A DNA stretch of 36,986 nt from a virus, in the IMG/VR virus record IMGVR_UViG_3300041809_000519, positions 1-36,986 of that record. One strand, 5' to 3'. A program made the translations under genes and the position numbers. The notes beneath the pieces were generated by a model. It was not told the DNA's origin, made no database searches, and worked only from the letters and a program-made list of their open reading frames with translations. Numbering within the stretch: position 1 is the first letter of the stretch; every line of letters starts with the position of its first letter. This document shows, piece by piece, positions 20,981-29,908 of the stretch.

Positions 20981-23900
20981 CAGTTGGCCTCCGCCGTCCA
21001 CGGCTTGTGCGGCCAGGTGATGGTGATCATTTGAAGGTTGGACGTTCCGTTACCCGCATCGCCCTGAGCGTTAATTTGAAAATTCATGATGGCGCCAGCT
21101 ACGCATCCGGACATCGTCGTAGAGTTAAGCTGCAACGTCTGCGTGTACGGCGTGTTGGCGGTGCCACCCGTAGTCGTCGTTGAAAAGGTCTGCGCTGTCT
21201 CCCAGCTTGCGTCATCCGTGGTAGACGAGCAAGCGCCTTGAATGGAATAAATGATGGGCTGCCCGGAAGTAGAAGTTGCTTGGGTGAAGTTCACACGCAC
21301 GTAGGGGTTCTGCGCTGTATCCCAGTCACCAGGTATCTCGTCTTGAAACTGCGCCGCGCCGACAAGGGCACCGTTAAACTGCAAGTATCCGGTGTACACA
21401 TTGGTTCCAGCGCGGCACACCACGGTTGGATTTGTATACCCGGCCAGCAGGCTTAGACCATTTCCAGCCGTTCCGTTATTGCAGTTTGCTGGCACGATCT
21501 TTTCGGGGAGCCATGCGTCTGGCGGCGTGCCACTCAATTGCGAGTAGGCAACCTGGGCGCAGGTTGGAGCACTGCCATTTGTTAAGGCGTCTACATACTT
21601 GCCGCTAGAGCACGTGCCGGCATTTGGCCAAGACGAAGACGTCGGAATGGTGGGGGTTCCACTCAACTGTGAGTATGGAATTACCATGCCGGTCGGCAGG
21701 GTAGTGCTTTCTGATGGCAAACCGCTGCCGCTGGTGATCAGCACAGCGTTGGCCACTTGAGATAAAAACGTCGTCGTGCCCACACTGCTCTGGTAAGGGA
21801 TGCCATAGGTCGCCCCACCCGCCAGGTTGGTTGCTGTAGTGGACGTGGTCGCGTTTCCGCTGAGCGCGGCCGTGATCAAGTTGGCCGAGAAGTTTCCACT
21901 CGAATCGCGCGCCACGATCGTCGACGCCGTATTCGAATTTGTAGCGTCGCTCGTGATCGTCACATTGGCTGTGCCATTGTAGGACGATCCTCCGGACCCA
22001 AGATGCGTGCCGAAAGTCAGCGTATCCAAGTTGGAACCGAGCGCGATGCCAGAGATGGTGTTGTTAGCCAGGGCCGCATTCGGGACGCTGGAGCTCGTGA
22101 AGTTCGCGCCGCTGATGCTCGGAGCGTTTGTATTACCAAGCGTGCCGGCGTTGTCATAGAGCACGTAGTTTGGAGTCCCGCTCGATACCGTCGTCGTGCC
22201 GATCGTGACCGTCGTCGCTACTCCGCCTGAGATGCTATTGCAGCCAAAGGATTCAGTGCTGCTGTTCCATGTCAGAGCATTTGTCGATCCACTACAGCTT
22301 GAGTTGTAGAGACTGAAAGCACCAGCGTTTAGCTCGGGGATGCCGCTCGAGGAGTTCCACGCCTGGCCGGTACCGCCGTATCCGGTGCCGATCGCCGTGC
22401 CATTCCACACGCCCGTCGCAATCGTTCCTACCGCTGTAATGCCGGTGTACGATCCGGAAATGCGGCCGCTCGCAACGGTGCCGCTCGAGAGGTTGCTGGC
22501 ATTGCTTGCATAGGCTTGAGCATTGCTCTGCGCGGTGGCCGCGGCACCGCTGAGATCAAACGATGAAGCCTTGTATCCACTATCGGTGATCGCGGTGCAG
22601 GCCGTGTTTCCGCACGCTGAGAAGTCTCCCACGACGGCGCTACTACCGCCAGGACCTGTTACCGGATTCGTGAGAGCGTTCTGCTTCCCATTCCAGTTGC
22701 TCTGATCCGTCGTTGTCGGCATGTAGTAGCCAGACGCCGCCGCCGCAGTGATCGAGGTTGTACCTGATCCAGAGAGAATGCCGCCCAGCGTGATCGTTTG
22801 ATTTGCGGTCAGGTAGGTGCTTGTGTCCAGCGAGAATGTTCCCGCCGCCGTCATTTTTACGAATGGAGTTCCCGAGGACCAGGCTGGATAATTCAGAGCA
22901 GCCCAGGTGCCCAGCGTGGGCGTCCCGGTAAGCTGCGAATAGGGCAATGACAGCGAAGGCAGCGAGGTCAAGGTGCTATTGCTCGTAGCGCTGATATTGC
23001 CGACCGTGAGGCTCGATGCAGCTACATTGCCGAGCGTTCCTGAATTGTCATTCAGTAAATATGTATTTGTTCCACTGGCGACCGATGTGGTTCCAACTGT
23101 GATCGTTCCGGCCGAGGCCGAGATCGTGCAGTTAGGACCTCCGAGGATGCAAGTAACACCATTCACGCTCACGTAGTCATTGACCAGAGCCGCATTCGGA
23201 ACTGCTTCATACGTCACCGTGTTGGTCGCCGTGACTACCGGCACGGTATTTACTCCGGGGCTGGAGCCATAGCTCACGCCATTTAGCTGCGTCGCATTGA
23301 CGGTTCCGCTGATCGCGGAGAACGGAATTGTCGTCGAATAGGTGAATGGGCTAGTCCCGTTGCCATAGGCATAGCCTGTGCCGTCGCCGCCCGTGCCGCC
23401 CTGCGCAGCGCTCAATGGCGTCGTCAATCCAGATAGCGATGTGATATCGCTGTTCGCTCCACTGTGCGCTGGCGTGTAGCCAAGATAAACATTCGACCCG
23501 CCCGATGCCCCGAGCTTGGCGCATCCAGATTGAGAGCTCGTCGCCGGGGTGCAGCTTGCCACGCCGCTCGACAAAGTAATCGTCGATCCGTCTCCCTCGA
23601 TCACGCCAGGTGAGCTCCCCGTCGCATAGGGAGCTTCGACGATCATGTTCGCGCCGCTGATCTTTGGGGTCAGAGCGAGAAAGTTGGAGTCCGCTGAAGG
23701 CATCGTTGCGTTGATATTCACATTTCCAAGTGCCGATCCGCCGTTGACGGTCACGGAAGTTCCGCCGCTCGAGACCGAGCAGGTCGGGCACGAGAAATTT
23801 ATTGCGTTGCCCGATGGCGCGCCAACGATAGGAGAGGTTGCCGTATAGTTTACGATTCCAGCAGTCGGCGTAATCGGCGATCCGTTGTAGTCGATTCCCT

Positions 23901-24342
23901 GGATTCCCCCACTGCTGCCGCCCGACACCCATCCGGAAGAAGTGCACGTGTAGGCCGCATTGTTTGTCTTGTCAGTGTACGGCCGGCCGAGAGGATAAAA
24001 ACTGAGCGTGACGCCACTCGCCGTAGCTGTCGCGTTGTTGCTCAACGTCACCTGAAGGGTGGCAACGCTAACAGATTTCGCGATCGTGTTCGACGGAATC
24101 CCTGCGCCAGTCACCGTCATATTTGCCAGCAGATTGGCTACGCTCGACACGGATATCGTAGCGCTTCCAGAGGACGTGGAAGCTGTGGCTGTATAAGGAC
24201 AGGTCGACGACGATGGCGCGCCGGAGCCGACAGTTTGGTTCCAATTGATTTGCGTGATCGGATTGATTTGCGTCTGCGCGCCGCAAAGCGCCGCACAGAT
24301 GACGAGCAGCGCGATCGCAATCCTACTTGAAATAGACGACAT
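20980..24342 (-). CDS. Long tail-fibre-like protein with signal peptide
   Basis: The 1120-residue protein begins with an apparent Sec signal peptide (MSSISSRIAIALLVICAALC, then GAQTQ) followed by INPITQINWNQTVGSGAP, a start I associate with Acidobacteriota prophage proteins. Typical fibre wording follows: LSAAQGGTG near residue 310, repeated YSQLTGTP/YSQLSGTP units at three places, and two copies of a VTVGTTSVASGTNTYLLNDN-type unit. The end (from about 950) is a compact beta-sandwich-like domain (QFQDEIPGDWD...QGDAGNGTSN). Many cysteines are present, often in close pairs. Position between baseplate and lysis genes fits a fibre; the signal peptide does not, since virion proteins assemble in the cytoplasm. 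Confidence 0.8.
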   Translation of the reverse strand: MSSISSRIAIALLVICAALCGAQTQINPITQINWNQTVGSGAPSSSTCPYTATASTSSGSATISVSSVANLLANMTVTGAGIPSNTIAKSVSVATLQVTLSNNATATASGVTLSFYPLGRPYTDKTNNAAYTCTSSGWVSGGSSGGIQGIDYNGSPITPTAGIVNYTATSPIVGAPSGNAINFSCPTCSVSSGGTSVTVNGGSALGNVNINATMPSADSNFLALTPKISGANMIVEAPYATGSSPGVIEGDGSTITLSSGVASCTPATSSQSGCAKLGASGGSNVYLGYTPAHSGANSDITSLSGLTTPLSAAQGGTGGDGTGYAYGNGTSPFTYSTTIPFSAISGTVNATQLNGVSYGSSPGVNTVPVVTATNTVTYEAVPNAALVNDYVSVNGVTCILGGPNCTISASAGTITVGTTSVASGTNTYLLNDNSGTLGNVAASSLTVGNISATSNSTLTSLPSLSLPYSQLTGTPTLGTWAALNYPAWSSGTPFVKMTAAGTFSLDTSTYLTANQTITLGGILSGSGTTSITAAAASGYYMPTTTDQSNWNGKQNALTNPVTGPGGSSAVVGDFSACGNTACTAITDSGYKASSFDLSGAAATAQSNAQAYASNASNLSSGTVASGRISGSYTGITAVGTIATGVWNGTAIGTGYGGTGQAWNSSSGIPELNAGAFSLYNSSCSGSTNALTWNSSTESFGCNSISGGVATTVTIGTTTVSSGTPNYVLYDNAGTLGNTNAPSISGANFTSSSVPNAALANNTISGIALGSNLDTLTFGTHLGSGGSSYNGTANVTITSDATNSNTASTIVARDSSGNFSANLITAALSGNATTSTTATNLAGGATYGIPYQSSVGTTTFLSQVANAVLITSGSGLPSESTTLPTGMVIPYSQLSGTPTIPTSSSWPNAGTCSSGKYVDALTNGSAPTCAQVAYSQLSGTPPDAWLPEKIVPANCNNGTAGNGLSLLAGYTNPTVVCRAGTNVYTGYLQFNGALVGAAQFQDEIPGDWDTAQNPYVRVNFTQATSTSGQPIIYSIQGACSSTTDDASWETAQTFSTTTTGGTANTPYTQTLQLNSTTMSGCVAGAIMNFQINAQGDAGNGTSNLQMITITWPHKPWTAEAN

Positions 24343-24724
24343 AGAGTTTGTCCTCGAGCAGCGTTGAAAAATTCAAAGTGATTTGGTTTCCGGAAACGGT
24401 GTAATCCAAAACCGGCCTCAAGAATGCGCCGTTGTAATAGAGCCCCATGATCAGCACAGGTATCTGGCTGGTCGTATAAACCGTGCCCGGTATCGCTCCG
24501 GATGGAACCTCCTGCACACAGGCAGAAACGAGCAAGGCCCCAAGATTCTCAATCGTGAATTCCGATACATTGAGCGTGGTGACGCTCAACGCTGGAACTG
24601 TTATTTCACCGCCGAAAATCTGGTCGAGGAGATTCAGATCGAAGTTTATCGGGACATTCCAGTTCGCCTGGTTATATCCCGGAACCTGCAATCCGATGTT
24701 TGGAGTCAACGTAGGAGTCGCCAT
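24323..24724 (-). CDS. Small fibre-associated protein
   Basis: The 133-residue protein begins MATPTLTPNIGLQVPGYNQA, a start used by phage fibre-related proteins, and ends in a beta-rich module (about residues 72-133: PSGAIPGTVYTTSQIP...GLYYNGAFLRPVLDYTVSGN). The same module occurs inside the connector protein at 35863-36450. Overlaps the fibre gene by 20 bases. Probably part of the fibre attachment or a small fibre of its own. Confidence 0.7.
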   Translation of the reverse strand: MATPTLTPNIGLQVPGYNQANWNVPINFDLNLLDQIFGGEITVPALSVTTLNVSEFTIENLGALLVSACVQEVPSGAIPGTVYTTSQIPVLIMGLYYNGAFLRPVLDYTVSGNQITLNFSTLLEDKLYVVYFK

Positions 24725-24725
24725 C

Positions 24726-25295
24726 TTAGCTCACCGTCATTGGACCTTTCGGATGCAGATTATTGTCGGCTAGAACGATGAAGGATTGCGTGTAAGTCGC
24801 ATTCGGCGTACCGCCAACCGCTCCAGGTGACTCCACATTCGACGGCCACGGCACACTGAAGCCCCCCGTTCCATTTTGCGTGAATGCGATCGTGATCTCC
24901 TGAAAAGCAGTGGCGTTTGCGATCGTCAAGCTGGTCAGGTTTCCGGATAGAGTCATCTGAAAATTGTTGTATTTCGAGCAGTCGAATACCGGCGCCGTAC
25001 TAAAAGGAACGTAGTATCCGAGTCCTTTGACATCGGCTGTCGTGAGGATATTGGTCAAGACCGAAACAAGCGTTGCATAGCTCGTGTCGAGAACCGTGAA
25101 TCCCTTGTTGGCCAGAGCCTGAGCCAACGCCGCTATAAATGTGCTCCACTGATAGAAGCCTTTATTCGCGGTCGCAGAAGGAAAAATGTCATCGGTCTGA
25201 GCTCCACCTGAGCGAAGGGAGTCGGCAGTATACTGCGCATCCGTCTCCTGGTTGCTCTGACCTGGATTCCATTGTTGAAAATTACTGCTTCCCAT
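24726..25295 (-). CDS. Tail-fibre/baseplate-associated protein
   Basis: The 189-residue protein starts MGSSNFQQWNPGQSNQETDA and contains NKGFYQWSTFIAALAQALANKGF, a helix seen in phage tail proteins that link baseplate and fibre. The C-terminal half is beta-rich (MTLSGNLTSLTIANATAFQE, ITIAFTQNGTGGFSV), typical of fibre tips. It lies just after DUF2612 in transcription order, which is where fibre-anchoring proteins usually are. Confidence 0.7.
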   Translation of the reverse strand: MGSSNFQQWNPGQSNQETDAQYTADSLRSGGAQTDDIFPSATANKGFYQWSTFIAALAQALANKGFTVLDTSYATLVSVLTNILTTADVKGLGYYVPFSTAPVFDCSKYNNFQMTLSGNLTSLTIANATAFQEITIAFTQNGTGGFSVPWPSNVESPGAVGGTPNATYTQSFIVLADNNLHPKGPMTVS

Positions 25296-25316
25296 CGTCT
25301 CTCCTAAGCCGATTCA

Positions 25317-25961
25317 TCAAACGAAATGGCCAGTGTCGAAGCCAGCGACAAACGAATTGTCGAGGTCGAATCCGAAGTACGGCAGATCGCCAAAGAAGTA
25401 GTTATAGAGAACCCCCTCCGGCCTGGGCACGATCATGCCATGCGTAATCAAATCTTGAATGATAGACGTGAAGCTTCCTGTCAATAAGATGTTCGCGGTC
25501 ATGTTTTGCTGATCCTCAATCACGATCTGGCCGCTCGGAAACAGCGAATTCCAGATTATGTAAAGAGAATCGACTGTTCCATCCCACTGGTTTTTACCAA
25601 TAGTAGCCTTGATGAGAAGGCGGTACGTCGCATCGTCAAGAACCGGGCTTACGCTGTTGCTCGGCTGGAACGGTACAGTTCTCGAAACGTGTTGGATTTG
25701 ACCCAATAAATCCAGTTGGGCGCCCACAGCCACATCGAGATCGATGTCCAGGTCCAGACTGACGAGACACTGCGAAACGTCATCGAATTTCTTCAAGAGC
25801 ACATATAAAAGCGCATTCAGCTTTGGAGAATTCGGCAACCTGTATTGATGCGTCAGAAGATTGAGATAGTAGCCAATCGGCAAACATTCAATGGGCTCGT
25901 TTCCGTATCCTCCGAGCCCGTACCCGGATGCGCCATAGTGCGGATTTGGAAATGAGCTCAT
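25317..25961 (-). CDS. DUF2612 baseplate protein
   Basis: The 214-residue protein matches the DUF2612 family of contractile-tail phages: YLNLLTHQYRLPNSPKLNAL, LDLDVAVGAQLDLLGQI, DDATYRLLIKATIGKNQWDG and TVDSLYIIW. In tails of this type it forms the outer wedge beside baseplate J and connects to fibres. It overlaps the baseplate J gene by four bases. Confidence 0.85.
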   Translation of the reverse strand: MSSFPNPHYGASGYGLGGYGNEPIECLPIGYYLNLLTHQYRLPNSPKLNALLYVLLKKFDDVSQCLVSLDLDIDLDVAVGAQLDLLGQIQHVSRTVPFQPSNSVSPVLDDATYRLLIKATIGKNQWDGTVDSLYIIWNSLFPSGQIVIEDQQNMTANILLTGSFTSIIQDLITHGMIVPRPEGVLYNYFFGDLPYFGFDLDNSFVAGFDTGHFV

Positions 25962-27379
25962 GACGCGCTCACTTCGACATTCGCGGTGATGCCTTCGGCA
26001 GCGTAGTAGAAATTAGGCATGGCGATGTCTGAGGTTCCAACTGTGATGAATGTCACAGGAACACCGCTCGCTGTCGCCGTGCAGTTGTTCGTCAGAGTGA
26101 CACTGGTTCCGCTGGTGTAGCCAGTGACAAACGTATTTGGCGGAATGCCGGCGCCGATCACAAGTTGGCCATTGGCGATGCCGGTCGCCAAAGCAACTGT
26201 AATCGTCGGCGATGTATTTGTCGTGCTCGCCGTGGTCGAATCCGCAACCGTGGTTCCCACCTGAAGGCTCTGAATTCCGAAGGGCGGGTTTGAGATATTT
26301 GGATTTACATTCATTACTTCGAAATAGAGCGCGCCGATGGAAATTTGCTCACCAATCGCCAGGCTGTTTAGATAGTTGACTACGGCCGTTTGCACGGCCG
26401 CGATCTGTGCGGTTGTGGGCGTGTTTCCGTACCCTACGAGAACGATGTTCACGAATGCGGGCAGATTGGTGGGCCTGTAGAAGCTCACCGTCATCTGATA
26501 GCCGGTCTGTGGATCGGTAACGAGAACCGAAGTGGTGCCATGCGTAAGCGGCCCGATTCCGCGCGCACCATAAATCGCCTGAGCCACGGCCGCGTCGGTT
26601 CCACCATCAGCGACGATGCTAACCGAATGCGCAGGATTACCCCACGAATCAATGGAGCCTGTCGGGTTCTCGATCGACGTTCCCGGTCCCCCCGAGGTTG
26701 GATAGCCAGGAGCTACCCGCACGACACCGGGGACGGCCAGGACGGCGGCGATGGTGCTGTCAAGAGTGGTCAGCGACGGGAGAGCAACAGATATCGATTG
26801 GCGAGCCCGTAGCTGGGAATCTGTTTCCACTGGATCGCCAGGCGTCGCAGCCGATGCGTTCGTGACCGCCGTCCAGCCATTCACAAGAGATGACACAATT
26901 GAAATCTGGCCTGGCTCGGCTACCACGGCACCCGGCGTCGTGCATGTAGCGACGACGGTAACACTGCCGCCAACGATCGTGGTCGGAGACGGGATCGCCC
27001 ACAGATTTCCATTGACATCCTGCGCGAATCCATTCGTCACGATAGTGCCGGCAGTTCCGGTCAACGTCACCGGACACGTCGAATACGTGAAGGGATTCCT
27101 AGCCAGCCCGTTCATTTTTACATCGCGATCGAGACCGGCTCCGACTGCGGTCTGCGGCGAGCTCTGGTTGTAAGCAAGCTGCAAAGCCTGGCACACGTCG
27201 GACATCTTGATCGAAAGAATGGAAAGAAGCTGGTAGATCGCGGATGATGGATCGACCACCTGATTTTGGCCAAAAATATTTAGATACGCCTCCACATTGT
27301 CCTGGAGGATACTCTGATAGCTCGGAACGGTGAGCCCGTCCGGTCCTATGGTCGGAGCCGCGTAAGGTATGATCGACAT
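25958..27379 (-). CDS. Baseplate J-like wedge protein with inserted module
   Basis: The 473-residue protein is a baseplate J/gp47-type wedge: IYQLLSILSIKMSDVCQALQ, TAVGAGLDRDVKMNGLAR, DSQLRARQSISVAL, then PGVVRVAP. It joins the central hub to the outer baseplate and triggers contraction. Residues about 377-446 (nucleotides about 26042-26251) are an extra Ser/Thr-rich beta module (VIGAGIPPNTFV...LTNNCTATASG) inside the usual C-terminal domain, flanked by the repeated residues VGT; without it, LQVGT would run into TSDIAMPNFYY as expected. A similar module is near the start of the long fibre. Confidence 0.87.
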   Translation of the reverse strand: MSIIPYAAPTIGPDGLTVPSYQSILQDNVEAYLNIFGQNQVVDPSSAIYQLLSILSIKMSDVCQALQLAYNQSSPQTAVGAGLDRDVKMNGLARNPFTYSTCPVTLTGTAGTIVTNGFAQDVNGNLWAIPSPTTIVGGSVTVVATCTTPGAVVAEPGQISIVSSLVNGWTAVTNASAATPGDPVETDSQLRARQSISVALPSLTTLDSTIAAVLAVPGVVRVAPGYPTSGGPGTSIENPTGSIDSWGNPAHSVSIVADGGTDAAVAQAIYGARGIGPLTHGTTSVLVTDPQTGYQMTVSFYRPTNLPAFVNIVLVGYGNTPTTAQIAAVQTAVVNYLNSLAIGEQISIGALYFEVMNVNPNISNPPFGIQSLQVGTTVADSTTASTTNTSPTITVALATGIANGQLVIGAGIPPNTFVTGYTSGTSVTLTNNCTATASGVPVTFITVGTSDIAMPNFYYAAEGITANVEVSAS

Positions 27380-27385
27380 CGCTCT

Positions 27386-27775
27386 TTAGTCTCCCAGGCT
27401 CGACCCTAAAGCGGGCACGCTAGAAACTGTGACTTCACCAAATGCAGTTTGCACAACGCAGGTGAAAGAAAACTTGCCACTTTCGAATGAGAATTTGATA
27501 CTCGTCACCGAAGTGACATAGGGCGTTTGCTCGATTTGTTGCTGGATAGCCAGAGCCATTGCCTTTTGACTTTGCTGCGTTCCCAATTGCCCAAGGATCG
27601 ATTGGAATACGGGAAGACCTAAACTCAGATTCTCCCACCATTCTCCGTACCAAAGATTCAACCTGGTCAATATGTTCTGCGAGACGGCCGCGGCACCAGT
27701 CAAAGAGGCAGCGGGAATGAATACGGGATCATAGCTTTCATCGAGAAGAAGATAAGAAACCGAGGAAGAGGCCAT
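27386..27775 (-). CDS. gp25-like baseplate wedge protein
   Basis: The 129-residue protein has the size and pattern of the gp25/W wedge: QNILTRLNLWYGEWWENLSL, LPVFQSILG, IQQQIEQTPYVTSVTSIKF. In contractile tails this small protein links the sheath to the baseplate wedge. It sits between the spike and baseplate J genes, the usual order. Confidence 0.75.
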   Translation of the reverse strand: MASSSVSYLLLDESYDPVFIPAASLTGAAAVSQNILTRLNLWYGEWWENLSLGLPVFQSILGQLGTQQSQKAMALAIQQQIEQTPYVTSVTSIKFSFESGKFSFTCVVQTAFGEVTVSSVPALGSSLGD

Positions 27776-27778
27776 CGA

Positions 27779-28528
27779 CTATTGTCCTTTGAGCACGGTC
27801 GTTTCCGGTACCAATGGAATTCCAGGACCGGCGTATCCCTTCGACACAAGGAACGGATAAATGTTCGTTTTCCACCATTGGAACCACGTGTCATTCACAA
27901 GCGCCAGCGGTGTGCCGCCAGTCGACTTTGCATTCACTTCCGGTGCCGTGATATTGACACCGCTTTCAGACACATCGATGACAGTGGTTCCATCGTCCGA
28001 TCGAATCTGAAGCGAATCGGTAGAGTAGTCACTTAGGATGTTCGGCCGACTCGACAGGCCGGGATAAAATCCGCAGTCCCAAAACTCATGCCGGTGCATA
28101 CCGATCTGCTGCTGCGATCCACTTGGACCCTGTCCAGCTTGAAGGTTCTGCGCTGGAGGAGCGTTATTCGTTCCGTTGTTCCACCACAGATCAAAGCAGC
28201 AATCGCAAAAAATCAGCATCCCTTCAGTGCCTTTTTTCAGGGGAAGCGTGACACTAAATCCGCCGCCGCGATAGATCATCGGTGGAACCCGCGCGATCGG
28301 CGGAAGGTCTTGCCACTGCGGTCCCTTAGGAGTCCTTACTCTTTCTTGAATGGCAATTTGCACGGTCACGGTCTGCGTGGCCACATCCATATCTTGAACC
28401 ATGAACGCAGGAATCGATACGCGCGTATCAGCAAGAGCCTGGCGGATAAACTGCCTGAATTGAGCCGGCTCCGCGCAATTCACTTGGAAGGGGGTAAGCG
28501 GCGTCGGCTGGCTGCTCACTGAGCTCAT
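27779..28528 (-). CDS. Gp138-like central spike protein
   Basis: The 249-residue protein carries the Gp138 N-terminal (OB-fold) domain: VQDMDVATQTVTVQIAIQE, PPMIYRGGGFSVTLPLKKGT, GMLIFCDCCFDLWWNNG. After about residue 140 comes a beta-rich section (LQIRSDDGTTVIDVSESGVN) that would form the spike itself. The spike pierces the outer membrane. Cysteines in CDCCFD are unusual but could help bind the tip metal. Confidence 0.85.
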   Translation of the reverse strand: MSSVSSQPTPLTPFQVNCAEPAQFRQFIRQALADTRVSIPAFMVQDMDVATQTVTVQIAIQERVRTPKGPQWQDLPPIARVPPMIYRGGGFSVTLPLKKGTEGMLIFCDCCFDLWWNNGTNNAPPAQNLQAGQGPSGSQQQIGMHRHEFWDCGFYPGLSSRPNILSDYSTDSLQIRSDDGTTVIDVSESGVNITAPEVNAKSTGGTPLALVNDTWFQWWKTNIYPFLVSKGYAGPGIPLVPETTVLKGQ

Positions 28529-28534
28529 AATTCA

Positions 28535-29569
28535 CTATCCCCCTGAGTTGGCTGAGAAAATTCCGTTGAGAAGATTGTCAGCATACGTCGTGCTATATCC
28601 GGTCACTTCCGTCTGCCAATCGTTGCCGCGGCTGTCGCCACGATGCCTTACCTGAGAGACAAAGAACGTCAGATCGACGGTGAGCGGCGTCGCTACCGTT
28701 TGGCCAGGAAAGACCGACAATTGCTGAATCAGCGTTCTTTGTAGCTGCACGACCAGCGGTGGAAGCTGAACCTTCAATCTCGGATCGAGCAGCACTTCAA
28801 AGATGACACCGAACGGCGTTTGTCGTGGCGTCCCAATGATGCTCGCCGTCCATCCGGCCGGGATGTTTGAGTTTGGTGAAGAAGGCGAAAACTGAGGACA
28901 GTAAATCAAGTCCGGCGTCGCACTATTGTTCGACACTTGGGAGATGTAGGCTTTGTAGCCATCTCGCCAGTTCGCCATGAAATTGTCATCGGCGATCTGC
29001 GTTAGGTATTTACCAACTTTTCCGAAGACCCCACGGCCGCGGGGATACTGTTTCGCGGCCAGCGCATCGTTCGCTTGCTGGCTAAGCGTTCCATCGCCGA
29101 CGCTCATCGCGGGAAGGTTGATGGTCTGCGCCATCCTCTGCACAAGGTGCAACTGACTCGAATACGGCCCCATCCCGAAACTTACGATGTCATCCATGAC
29201 CAGGGGATTCGCCACACAATGCAGAGTGACGCGCTGATCTACTACAGCCTCGCGATCGTAAAGAACCTGGAGCACATGTCCATCCCAAATGATCGAATAG
29301 AGATTCGGACCATTCTGGAAACCGGCCTTCAGCGTGCACCAGGTCGCGTTGACAAGAATCTCTTGAATTTCCGCCAACTGAAGGTTGTAGATATCGATGT
29401 CCGCGTACCACCATGGGCTGGGCAAGGTGGATTGCAAGACTTCGAACGTAATTCTCAGAGCATCCGGTTCCCATGAATTCGACGTGATGGTGACTGGCGG
29501 CTTATCTGCATACCTCACGACCAGTTCATACGCCTGTCCCCAAAGGGGAATTTGAGAAACCGAGCTCAC
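28535..29569 (-). CDS. Baseplate hub protein
   Basis: The 344-residue protein lies between the plug and the spike gene, the position of the central hub (gp27-like) in simple contractile tails. It reads as beta-rich: QAYELVVRYADKPPVTITS, LYSIIWDGHVLQVLYDREA, VTLHCVANPLVMDD, and includes PRGRGVFGKVGKYLTQIAD. No enzymatic motif is visible. The assignment rests on order and on the general look of the family. Confidence 0.75.
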   Translation of the reverse strand: MSSVSQIPLWGQAYELVVRYADKPPVTITSNSWEPDALRITFEVLQSTLPSPWWYADIDIYNLQLAEIQEILVNATWCTLKAGFQNGPNLYSIIWDGHVLQVLYDREAVVDQRVTLHCVANPLVMDDIVSFGMGPYSSQLHLVQRMAQTINLPAMSVGDGTLSQQANDALAAKQYPRGRGVFGKVGKYLTQIADDNFMANWRDGYKAYISQVSNNSATPDLIYCPQFSPSSPNSNIPAGWTASIIGTPRQTPFGVIFEVLLDPRLKVQLPPLVVQLQRTLIQQLSVFPGQTVATPLTVDLTFFVSQVRHRGDSRGNDWQTEVTGYSTTYADNLLNGIFSANSGG

Positions 29570-29901
29570 GTGTTATCTCCCCACAGCAATGAGAACAGAC
29601 CGATGTTCGATGCATTCGGATAATCGGTGCTCGCATTGCCCGTGTTGAGCAGGTAAGCGCTGCCGATCTCGAGATATTGGTACTGCGCGAGCAGATTTGC
29701 GGCCGGATACCATCCAGTGATCAGCGGCACGGAGGCGATCAGTTCATTTCCATTGACGTCATCGATCGACAGTTGCCAATAGCCCGACATCGACTGATAG
29801 CTGAGCGTCAGATTGAGCGTCAGTGGTTCGCCGTTGACCGTAAGCTGTACAGCAAATTTCTGATTTGGCGCGGATGTAAGAGGAATGATCTGATCCGCCA
29901 T
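29566..29901 (-). CDS. Baseplate plug protein
   Basis: The 111-residue protein matches the phage baseplate plug family found in simple myoviruses: QKFAVQLTVNGEPLTLNLTL, SMSGYWQLSIDDVNGN, ASVPLITGWYPAANLL and QYLEIGSAYL. It closes the tail tube in the hub. Its stop overlaps the hub gene (four bases). Confidence 0.85.
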   Translation of the reverse strand: MADQIIPLTSAPNQKFAVQLTVNGEPLTLNLTLSYQSMSGYWQLSIDDVNGNELIASVPLITGWYPAANLLAQYQYLEIGSAYLLNTGNASTDYPNASNIGLFSLLWGDNT

Positions 29902-29908
29902 TGTCTCC

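Noticed and set aside
23351-23947. 198-codon alternate frame inside the long fibre gene
   Set aside because: Composition (Arg, Trp, Cys-rich, no pattern) is that of a shadow; the fibre frame is uninterrupted across it.
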